26,553 nt of DNA, from the NCBI RefSeq assembly GCF_000264995.1, contig NW_006767436.1:51089-77641 (forward strand). Direction: 5' to 3'. The notes under the pieces are model-generated. The model saw nothing but the letters and a program-made list of their open reading frames with translations, was not told the origin of the DNA and did no database searches. The translations under genes and the position numbers were made by a program. Position 1 is the stretch's first letter. Every line of letters starts with the position of its first letter. The stretch comes from Punctularia strigosozonata HHB-11173 SS5. Its lineage: Eukaryota; Basidiomycota; Agaricomycetes; Corticiales; Punctulariaceae. Shown in pieces: positions 9,986-19,900 of the stretch.

Positions 9986-10186
9986 TCTGTGATCTGTGAT
10001 CTGCATTATAACCCTAGGTTCTGTTTGGTGAAATGCGATCTGACCCTAGCTTTGCCATCTCTGATCTGCAAATGGACCTGTTTTCTCAATATGCACTCGG
10101 TATACTCTGGTATGTAACCCTTATAAACTGTATCGGTGACATGCACTATGCATACTGTAACCTTCGATAGGTGATCTGTGATCTGC
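9981..10186 (+). repeat. Left subterminal GTGATCTG repeats
   Basis: GTGATCTGTGATCTGC occurs exactly at 9989-10004 and at 10171-10186, with shorter GATCTG copies between. A third exact copy lies inverted at 22397-22412 near the other end. Such subterminal repeats commonly bind transposase; that role is inferred. Confidence 0.7.
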
Positions 10187-10207
10187 ACATGTATCACTGG
10201 TCTACTG

Positions 10208-10412
10208 TGGTCAGTATGGCCTGTCTGTGGTTGTGCTGTGGTCAAGGTGTGGTCAAGGTGTGACCGAGGTGTGGTTGAGGTGTGGTCAAGGTGTGGTTAG
10301 ACCGTGGTCGAGGTATGGTTGGGGTGTGGTTGGACTGTGGTCAAGGTGTGGTTGGACTGTGGTCAGGGGTGTGGCTGGACTGTGGTCGAGGTGTGGTCGA
10401 GGTGTGGTCAAA
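10208..10412 (+). repeat. Tandem GTGTGGTC-type array in the left subterminal region
   Basis: About fifteen degenerate copies of a 10-12 bp unit (AGGTGTGGTC, GGACTGTGGTC) in direct orientation. The motif ACTGTGGTC recurs in inverted orientation at the right end (22140-22345). No open frame of interest; the array lies between the terminal repeat and the 3' end of the integrase gene. Confidence 0.75.
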
Positions 10413-10515
10413 CTGTGGGCAAACCAGCCACACTGCGATCAGAATGTGTCCAGATTATGATGTAGCTTTTGATTTAACATTTCGTACACTGCTACCTGTA
10501 GCCTAATGAATTCAG

Positions 10516-12354
10516 CTAAAATACATTTCCAGCAATCAGGCGAGCTGCTGCAAGCCCATAAACCCAAACATTTGCAATGGTGGTGTCGGCCGAAGACAAG
10601 ATCCATGACTGCATCACTGCATTGAATTGGATAATATCAGCTGCTGTCATTGGACCATCGGGGGCCTCCAATGGCACCTCATTGAGGTGAGCCGGCGGAC
10701 CCTGCTGTCCAGCCCATGTGGTGCTATCCTCTTGCTGATCTCTACCATTTCGGGCAAGCGACCGGAGAACATGATCCTCCCTCAGAGCCTCCCAGTCAAC
10801 TCCGAATGCTTCCAAGTCTTCATCTGCCATGGTTTCATTGACAACAAGGCGCTGGCCACGTATACCTTCAGTGAGCATATCAAAACCAAACATGTCAGCA
10901 GGTGAGCGATTTGGTCCACCACGAATCTGCATGTGGTGGTGATTCCAAGCCTCGGCAAAGAAGGTGAGCTGCTCGTTGATTGCTGGCAGGAAAAGATGGT
11001 GGAGAAGCCATATATGGCTTGCATTGTTGATGTCGAGGCCATAGGAGATTTCAAGCTGTGTGAACGATTCATGCCATAGTGATCCAACTTGGGCTGTCAC
11101 ATCAACCCAGAGACGCTCAATGCGCACATTGTGCACACTCCTGTAAACTTTGTTAGTGGGCAGCACAACTAGGAGTGGGTAGGTATACCTTCCCCAAATA
11201 TATGCACCGCGCTGGCCCGGATAGGCATTCTCCATGAAGGCTGCTACTAAAAGATTCTCCACGCCATGGTCACCCCGCATCCGCACAGGAACCCCATACA
11301 TCTGTGTGGCATCTATGAAAAGGGCAAGGACAGTTTCACCCTGGTTGTTGTTACTTGCACGGAGGCCCGTTATAAGCCGCGAGTACCCATCGATAAATCC
11401 ATGAATAACAATTCCCCACCGGATGAGACCTGCACCATATCAATTAGTAATCAGGTGTAGTCAGACATGGTTGAAGCACTGCACATACCATGCTGACCAT
11501 CGTGGTGCCACAATGCATTGGGACCAGGTACACTGTATGTGCGCCTCTGCACCCGGATGCGCTCAAATATACGTTCTACTGGATCAATGCGAGACAGTGA
11601 TTGCCTGATGCGATCGCGAGGAACACGGTGCCCAGAGTTGAGTAGCATCCCTTCAAGCATAGTAACCCCAGCATGTGGATAGGTCAGGCGTATGTGCGAT
11701 AGCAGCTGATCAAGATCGTTGTCGGATATTGAAGACAGTGGCCGGGTGTATGAGACAGTGGCAGGACCAGCTGTAGCAGAACCAGATGTGTGTGGATCAC
11801 TGGCAACATGTGGAGGGAAAGGATTTTCTTGGGGGGAAGCGATGCCATATTCGAGTAGGGCATTATGAACAACAGTCCTGCTAATGCCCAGAAATCTTGC
11901 AATACTCGATGTCGAACGCAAAGAATAGGCCCACCGGAGAAATGTGGGATCAATCACAATGGACGGCCGGCCAGGTCTCCCACTGTGTATAGTTTGTACA
12001 AGCTCTGGCTGTCCATGATGGGATGCCTCTAAGGCCTGATTAAATAGCATGCGAATGTCAATCTGCATTGCACCGATGTTGGCTCGAAGCTGTTGGAGCT
12101 CGCTGTTATAAAAAATGTGGTGATACTATTGGTGCCTCATCATTAGGATCAGAGATATAACAAAAGCTGTTACAAGCTTACCTGATTTACAAGGGCAAGG
12201 TACTCATCGAGGTCATCGCCGAGTCGTGCAATGACATTTGAATCGGTAGCTGACCCAGCTATCTCTGCGACAGCAGAGACAAACCTATGTGATAGTGTAC
12301 TCTGAAGGCCTCTAGGAGATCATTCATATGGGTAGTTTGGCCTGTGTTATCCAT
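10516..12354 (-). CDS. Integrase-core (DDE) transposase with N-terminal helix-turn-helix
   Basis: Predicted to cut and join the ends of the surrounding transposon. Exons: 12354-12182 (N-terminal, uncertain), 12089-11489, 11429-11189 and 11140-10516. Counting from the ATG at 12068, the secure part has 481 residues. A helix-turn-helix spans ~53-76 (SIARFLGISRTVVHNALLEY) after a GRPGRPS hook. The rve-type core has Asp190 (LWHHDGQHG), Asp247 (RMRGDHGVEN) and Glu282 (NVRIERLW), a D-56-D-34-E triad; IHGFIDGYSRLITGL lies between the Asp residues. A SPADMFGFDM block follows. The 48-bp intron 11188-11141 has no stop and keeps frame, so its retention would be tolerated. The 5' exon reads MDNTGQTTHMNDLLEAF, then continues (LSHRFVSAVAEIAGSATDS) only after a one-base frame change near 12300, so this copy may be damaged. 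It resembles integrase-core proteins common in agaricomycetes. Confidence 0.85.
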
Positions 12355-12448
12355 TGCGAGTGTAGACAGCATCCACAAAGGGAATTCTGGGCGGTAAGCC
12401 CCAACCTTCGCCAAGATCAGGTCACATGATCAAGATATCGCTGCATAG

Positions 12449-13980
12449 GCCTATACACTGTGGTTGCCTCTGCCCCATAGCTACTTTCCAGCCCTGTACA
12501 CTGTCATTCTTCCATTTGTTGCCCTCTATTGCCCTGCATATCATGATGGCAGTATCCCCCCAGTCTACCAGTGGTATGTGGATCTATATGGTCAGCTGCT
12601 GTTTAATGTGGCCGATAACGAAGTAGCAACCCTCGCAGATGCTCTGGCCTCATACAGCACAATTTCCTGCACCAGTATACTCTGGAAATCTCCACAGGAG
12701 AACCCACAGTTCCATGTTACAACATCCCTAACTACCTCCTCGGATACCATGAAGCTACGACCAAATGGTCGCTTCTCAATCTGTGTCAGCACTGTGATCG
12801 ATCTCCTTGCCTGTTCTGGCCTGATCCATCCCCTTCCTGCCTGGCTTTCGGCCATTCTTCATGATTGCCCTGCTCTGGATGTTGCTACAGCATCTGTACC
12901 CGAGTTGGGCCCTGCTATAGAGCAGCTGAGTAATGGCTATCGCTGGTTAGGGTCGCTAGCCTCCTTCAAGAACTGCTCGGAGATGCCTTCTGATGGCCAG
13001 ATGGATGTGGCTCGTGAGATTATGGCAATAGACCCAAATAGTCGCACCCCATCTATCCAGGATATCATCACCCAGTATCTCGTTCCTGTAGGAGCCGATC
13101 CACATCTGCATTTCATTATAATATTTCGACCCTCCCAGACCACCCTCCTTCTGCAACCCTTTCGCCACCCATCACCCCTGTCATCCAGCACAAGTGCTGG
13201 GAGCCCTAGGGTCTCTCCTGGACCCCTATATCTGTCAGGATCAGATGCCGATCTATCCTCCCTCCATCAGGGGTCTGTGCCTTCGCCACTTGGAACACCA
13301 TCCCCAGGCCTGCCAGACTCTCCAGGTCGCCTGCATGTGCATGCAAGTGACATCCAGGGTACCGATACTGCACGGCAAAGCAGCGATCGCAACATCGGTG
13401 CACTGCGCACAGGCATCCACACCCTATGTCTAGAGCTTGGTGTTACCGAGGCACAGATGCAGGCAGCTTCGTTCAGTCCCCAGAGAGGTGTCAGTATACT
13501 GTTCTCATCCATACAAAACCACCGTGCCATGTCATCGCTCCTGGTGCAGATTGGGCTACAGGGATATCAGGACGATACCAATGGCAAATCAGTGTGCCGC
13601 TTACCAGGCGGGCTGGATCTCACTGCCTCCTCTGTTCTATCTGAGTTCGGCTGGATAATTCAGACCTATAGAAAGAAGAGCCAGGCATACACTGCTGCAG
13701 AGCAGTATGCAGCGATGGAATGGCCGGCAAACATACAGTGTATGTAGTATCGACTTTTACTATATATTAATCTGGTCTCACTGCTATGGTAGACGACGAT
13801 GGACCAAATCGAAAGCTATACATAGTTTGGCAGTCTATCAAGGCACTTTTCGGTCCTGGTGGATTTTTGGATCGTAACCAGCTGCCACCCAGAGGCTCTA
13901 TGGCAGCCAAACTGACCCAAAACGACCTATATAGCTACCAAACTGCTCTTCGCAATACTCTGATTGCTGGGCCACAGTAG
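12449..13980 (+). CDS. Transposon-borne protein of unknown function
   Basis: Exons 12449-13739 and 13793-13980 are joined by a 53-bp intron (perfect GTATGT donor, GGTAG acceptor) that restores ...EWPANIQYDDDGPNRKLY. The open frame gives up to 492 residues, but no ATG begins it. An ATG at 12426 lies in another frame, so either a small 5' exon is missed or the start is frameshifted. Residues ~1-220 look helical and globular (ALYTVILPFVALYCPAYHDG, VYQWYVDLYGQLLFN). A Pro/Ser-rich linker follows, then a C-terminal globular part (LYIVWQSIKALFGPGGF, LPPRGSMAAKLTQNDLYSY). No catalytic motif was recognised. It is divergent from the integrase, with only about 100 bp between, and convergent with the dioxygenase-like gene. 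It could be an accessory transposition protein, by position only. Confidence 0.6.
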
Positions 13981-14697
13981 TTTATGCATAGGATAGTGTT
14001 CCGTTGGGAAAGCTAGGTTTCATAATCTGACAGTAGACTATCACCAATGTCCCTCTACCACTTCGCCGGTGTCCCTGCACCGCTTTGCCGATGCCAATCC
14101 CACTATTCCTGTTAATCCCGCACCTCCGCCGTCAGTCACGATCCAGACCACGTGGCAACCACATGGGTTTGCAGCATTCACCTGCACAGCATCCTCTTTA
14201 CCCGCCCCCTATACTTATTCTAACCTTTCAGACTGCGGACACATGGGCTCCAGTGGGCGCACCGGAGCAGAGGTCACGTGTGGCGGTGGAAATTCTCAAG
14301 CGGCGGAGGCCGTGCGCTGGCTCTCTGCCTCCGCGCTTGTGGGCGGTGAGGAGATAATCCTCCTGCCTTTTCTTTCGTCCCACCCTCCACAAGCTTGTAA
14401 CAATATATAGGCTGCTCCATTATTTAGATGGTTACCACTAGAAAGGTACATTGAGCAGCCCAGGACCCGCTGACACGGAGAGAAGACCGGCTGAGTAGGC
14501 CAGGGGCGCGCCGTCGTGCTTGCAACCAGCCCTACGCCCAAGCCATCAGGCTTCACCCACACTCACGGTGGTCGTCTCCCTGCGCCATTGGGCTCACAGA
14601 CTGAAGGACCGCAGCCCGCTCGAGAACAAAAACTGAAAGCTCTGTGTTGGGTAATTGGCCAACAGGCTGTACTATATATGGGGGTACAGAAATACCA
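13981..14697. other. Intergenic stretch inside the transposon, no gene seen
   Basis: This lies between the convergent 3' ends of the unknown gene (plus) and the dioxygenase-like gene (minus). Open frames here, up to 113 codons, lack family features. It probably holds the 3' UTRs and terminators of both genes. Confidence 0.45.
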
Positions 14698-16527
14698 CTA
14701 CAGCTGTCCTTCAATGAAAGGGTTACCTTCCCCTGCCCCTTCTCCTGGCACAATACTATAGCCTCGCTCTTCCTCCTTTGCCTGCTGCATGGCATCAGCA
14801 ACAGCCTGGGTGAATGTGAATGTGATCCCAGCAGACCCATGACCATCACTGAGGGTGGTGGCATGCAGGTGCTCTGGCTTGAATGCCAATAGTGTGTGTG
14901 CAGCTGACTTCACCACCACCCTAAGCTCCAGGTCTACAAGGTTAGCACCCCCATCAGGAGGAAACCGCTGCTTTGGGTGGATTTTGTTTTTGAGCCGCTC
15001 CATAAACCTCCCCGTATCTGTGCAGAGAGAGATGGAATACTTGGTATAGTGCCTGTCAATATGGGACCAGCTAGAAAATGTAGCTCAGTGTGCTGCATAA
15101 TAATACAAACCTGGTATAACCTACGCAATATAGCCCTTGGTAATAACACCTTGTGGGGGAGACCGCATGGCAGCAGGGTAATCAAACTGCTGACCCCCAA
15201 CCTTGATGTGATACCCAGTGCCTAAAAACATTCAGCTCAATTAGACTGGATAGATAGGGCTAAAGACCACCTTCACTGATCCTCAGGGTAGACAGACGGG
15301 GCATCTGGGCTTCCTCCATTGACTCCTGGATATCCTTGAGGACCTCAGAAGGCATATTGGCACAGACAAGGCCCCATATAACCGCCATAGCACCTATAAT
15401 GTCTTCATCGTTGGCATCGCATAGCTCCTTGTGCTTCCTAATATTTGATTTGAAGCTAACAGCATTGCCAAGGACTTTGGCATGCCGCGCCCCCATACAA
15501 AGGCCAATCTGTGCCATGCTGCCAGCATGGTTGGGCTAGTATGCCATTAGAGAAATATAGCTGGATAAGGTTATATGCGTACCCGGACATTGCCCTGTAT
15601 CTTGACAGCAGCATTAACCGCATCATTGAGGAATGTGTATAGCGGCACCGAAAATTTGTCGCCCTCAGCAATATGGCGCAGGCAGACAAGCTCAACCTCT
15701 GGTTCTAAAATAGCATTAGCCCTAGCCAGATGCACAGTGCAGATGATATTACCTTCGTAAGTCCCTGACCAGAAAATAACAGACTCCCCAGGAGCGACGA
15801 CGAAAAATCCAGTGTCTGCATTGGCAAGAAATTGGCCATGGAGGGCAGGCCCAACCTCGACAATATGTACCCTATGCTTGCAGGGGGGGCCAACAGGTAT
15901 GCGCCGCACAAAGCGGACACCAGTGGCGGGATCCACAAAGTCGTCCATAGCAGCCCCGCATAGTATCTCAGCGAGGGGACCAAAATGCCTGTTGATACCT
16001 AGCCCGCGTACCTGCCATAGCATTAAAAATAGGATAGGTAGCAGGGTGGGTAAAGGCAGGCTTACCAGGTTGCGTCGCTGGCGTACATTGGCCAGGGGCT
16101 GCGACTCTGCCTGCACATCCTTAAGGATATAGGCAAGATGCCTATAGGCCTGCCTCTGCCATCCCTGCACTGCAGGTGGTGCACTGGGCTTGGGATTCTG
16201 CCCAGCAGCAGCAATCTTCCTGAGCTACTGCACAGTTAGTGAACAGGAATGTATAGGGGGGAATAGGCATACCACACCGACTAGGCCATCGTTACCAGCA
16301 GTGTAGGGCGAACGCAGTGCCAGATCAGTGAGTGTGGCATCTTCGCTGGTGATACTGGTGACAGTGATAGCCTCAACAGCATCCAGGGTGTCTGGGGATG
16401 CCAAAAATGCATGCACTATGAAGATAGTATTATTATTAGTGGTGGTGCATTTAGGGTTAGGTTTAGCCCTACATGCATCCCTGCTATCCTTGATGCGATT
16501 TTTCTTCTGTGTGCGACTAGGGGCCAT
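14698..16527 (-). CDS. 2-oxoglutarate/Fe(II) dioxygenase-like protein (possibly TET/JBP-like)
   Basis: Six exons fit without any forced step: 16527-16273, 16224-16066, 16011-15583, 15535-15271, 15221-15125 and 15070-14698, total 1,578 bp, 525 residues. The basic N terminus (MAPSRTQKKNRIKD) could be a nuclear signal. The middle has a conserved-looking SMAQIGLCMGARHAKVLGN and HKELCDANDEDIIGAM block. The C-terminal part fits a double-stranded beta-helix dioxygenase: WSHIDRHYTKYSISLCTD supplies H-x-D (His405, Asp407), and TLLAFKPEHLHATTL supplies the distal His (471). The usual distal Arg/Lys that binds 2-oxoglutarate is not obvious after it (GITFTFTQ). The 54-bp intron before exon 6 decides the HxD; using a later AG would remove it. 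TET/JBP oxygenases that oxidise 5-methylcytosine are known to travel with other fungal transposons, so a similar role is plausible but inferred. Confidence 0.65.
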
Positions 16528-16909
16528 GTTAGCTGCAGCTGTGGTGGTGGTGGTTACAGTACAAGGGACAGGGGCACCAGTATGGGCGAGGCAGGGGCTG
16601 CCTGCCACAGTAGCACTGCCACATTTAAATGCAGAATGTTTACCTACAGGGGGAATGGAACCAGGGGCTATTAGTTTACTCTCCTTCACACAGCTTAACA
16701 GTCAGGGACGATTTCAACCACTACACCATGGGGCTAATGTAGTGAGCCACAGCTCAAACTCTATAAGTGTGCTCCTCAGTTGTACTGGATGCACATCCAT
16801 GTATTATCCTGGCAGGCAGGGAAGTAGCAGCAATAGGAATCTGACAATTGGGAGCAGGGAGTGGGTATTAGGGAATGTTATGGTGTAGCTATGGTATACA
16901 TGTCAATAG
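16528..16909. other. Spacer between HECT-like and dioxygenase-like genes
   Basis: A 382-bp gap between two minus-strand genes; it should hold the dioxygenase-like promoter. A tRNA-like A-box pattern occurs on the minus strand near 16725-16740, but it does not fold (see rejected items). No gene seen. Confidence 0.4.
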
Positions 16910-19900
16910 CTATGCGATGGTATGCCCACCAATTGCCCCTGAGCACTCACACAGCAGCCAGTGATCTACAGCAGCCTGTAGCGACCTTGGCTCGCTGTCT
17001 TCCAGGTAGGATGCACCTACAAGGGCTAGTATATACTGGATAGGCAGGTGTGCCATCCGAAAGCAGGTGCGAAACGAAATTTTACCCTGGCGAGCCATGG
17101 CAGCTCCAGTACCCCGAGGGGCATATGATGGGCTGGCCTCATCAACGGAGTCCACCTGTAGCAGTATATATCAGCTGCAGGCAGTTGCTGTGAGCTGGAT
17201 CGGTGGCTCACCATCAGCACATCACCCCCTGTAGGTAGGAAGGGGCTACCAGTGGCTGCCCAGACGAAGTGCTGGCTACGAAACCCAGCATCGTCGATCT
17301 TCGACAGGTCAATGATCGATCCGATCTGTCCCCTCACCTCTTCAAATTTACCTGGGCATGGTATACCCGAGCCACTCAGAAAAGAGCGAACGAGGGAGGA
17401 AAAAAGCATAGTCCTGTCCTGGGAGGCTGCCTGCAGCTGGGCCACCAATTGGGGGGCAGGATCGGTTATCCTAATCAACCCATTGATTGCACTGAACGAG
17501 GAGATGTGGGAGGTCCAGACAAGGTTCAGGAAGGTTTCAGACCCCCCCTGTAGTGATGTGATGACCTAACAGCTTTATGTGAGTAAGGTGGGGGCGATGT
17601 CTCCAAAGAGTACATACATTGAGCAGGTTGAAGCCACCTGCACAGGGCAGTGCAAGGCCACTGAAGAATGCCTCCCATTCAGGATGGAGATGTGGCTCAG
17701 GCCCTATAATAGTACGATAGAGCATCTCACAGGCCATGGCATCGTGTAGGGCTGGGGTGCGACCCTGTAGAGCCAGCACCTAAGGGGTCATAATCAGGCT
17801 TTGGCGACCAGTACAATAGCTGCAGTACCCACCTCCATATCGTGCCAGGTTGCGAAATGTGGGCGAAATGGTGCGAGGTTACCAGCTGGACCAGCAGCGA
17901 TCCAGTCTAAGATTGTCTTTCGCAGCTCAGGGTGCCATTCGCCAATGAATGAGGGGTGTAGGGCATTGATATCTTTCCCATGAACAGCGAATTGGATGAT
18001 GCAGGGGTCAATGGGACCAGGCATGAAGCCATGGATCATGCAGAGTGAGGTAAGGGCCCCGAGCCTTGCGATAGCAAGCAGACGATCATCCGAAATCCAG
18101 CGAGCAGCCGAAGAGGGCAACTGAGTCTTAAGTGTCGATCGGCCATCTGCACAAGGAAGATACCACACAGCCTGCTGGTCGAGATACTGCTTCATTGCAG
18201 TCCAGGTGACCTCCCTCTCCAGCCCAGCACCGAACGAAACGCTGATGCCATGATCGTCAAGCCTAATATTCGCATTAGTTAGAGTAACAATACGATAGGG
18301 TATGCAAGCTTACGTTTGGAACTCTCGATTTGGTGAGGGAACATGTTGGAAATCGTGATCGGTGATCGCCTGCCCGATGGCTACCAAATACAGGTCGGCC
18401 ATCGCACTGACATTGCTGCCCTGGATGCGAAATGCATGGGGGTCGGTATTGGCTGTTGCAGCCTCGTATATAACTTTGGGCAGTGTATCGATAGTATATG
18501 TCAAGATCGGATACGGACAAGGGGTAACGGAGTCGGAGGACCGAAGTCCAAAACGTATATACGTAGAATAGAATGAAATAGAAGGGAGGAACTCAAGAGT
18601 GAAGTCGGAGCGGAGTCGGAGACGCGTCGGCGTGAAGTCGATAAGTCGGAAGCGTTGGTGGAGTCGAGATCGGATGCGGACCAAGCCTAAGCTTGTGCGC
18701 TAGGCTGCTACGCGCTCTGAGTCCGCAGGAGGAAGAGAGTAAAGCTTAGTCGATATTCGAACTGACTATCTACGGTACAGTTCGACGGTTTATATGTACA
18801 AAAGAGAACAATGGCAAAGTCGGAGAGTCGGAGATCGGAGGCGCCGTTCGGCGCACAAAGGGAACATACGGAGATGAGAGATATCGTATGGAACACAAAG
18901 GGAACATATCTACGGAAGAGACGGAAAGATCGGACCGAAAGATCCGTCACAAGCGACGGGAAACTAAAGTCTACAAAGGGAAGCTATGATGTCAGACAAA
19001 GGGAACAGGAAACAGGAAAATCGGAGTTGAATCCGTTCAAGATCTGGAACCACCGGGGCGTTGAGCCGCCGGTGGCCCGGTGCATGTGATAGGCGTATCC
19101 CGCCTTCGACCGAAACGGGAAAGTCGGGATCGGCGTCGGTGAAGGAGTCGGCGAAGGGTCGGAGATCGGATCGGAGAAGATCGGTGTAGATCGGTGACGA
19201 TCGGCGGAGCAGGTCGGCGTAGGTCGGTCTGGATCGACACGTGACAGTATACGAGAGTGGGCCACCATCAGTAGGCTGTGAGGGTGATGTCACGGGTCGA
19301 TCATCACCGACCATTGCCTACTATCCCCGACTGTCCTCTGACGTCTCCTCCGCTCTTCGCCGCTCATTTTCCCGCGGTCCTCCGACGGATCTCCGGTGGA
19401 CTTTTCGTATCTTTGACTCCCATATGTTCCCTTTGTTCGTCCTTGCTTATTCTCACACTGTATTTCTCTTCCTTGTGCTCGGTTCTCTTGGCACTGATTC
19501 CCTTTGTGTTCCACATGTACTTTAGATTGATTCCCTTTGTGTTCCACATGTACTTTAGATCTTCTTCCCTGTTCCCTTTGTCTTACTGATGATAGATTCA
19601 TCTCCGACTTTTCCATTGTTCTGCTTAGTACTTATACCAGCTCACCTGTACGATATTGCTCAGTTCCAATATCAACTAGGCTTTCCCCTTTGCTCCTAAG
19701 CAGACCTCGCGTGTGTAGCGACCCTTCGGGTCAAGTCCGCCTCTGCCCCGCTTTGCTCCGACTTTGCTCCGACGTTGCTCCGACTTTGCTCCGACGTCAG
19801 CACACCACTCTTCTCGATATTGTCTCTGAATCGCATCCACCCGACTCTGTGTTGTGGTCTGGGCAAGTACACCCCTGCTTGTTGGACTTAGGTCCACTCG

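Noticed and set aside
10227-10506. Val/Trp/Gly-rich plus-strand open frames of 74-77 codons
   Set aside because: They are translations of the GTGTGGTC subterminal array.
13981-14697. 113-codon plus-strand open frame near 14069
   Set aside because: No family features, no third-position bias, and it lies between two convergent 3' ends.
16664-16741. tRNA-Asn-like sequence on the minus strand (A-box-like GTGTAGTGG, CTGTTAA anticodon-like loop, GGTTCCATTCC B-box-like)
   Set aside because: Acceptor, anticodon and T stems do not pair, and the B box deviates at a fixed position. At best a decayed tRNA or SINE head.
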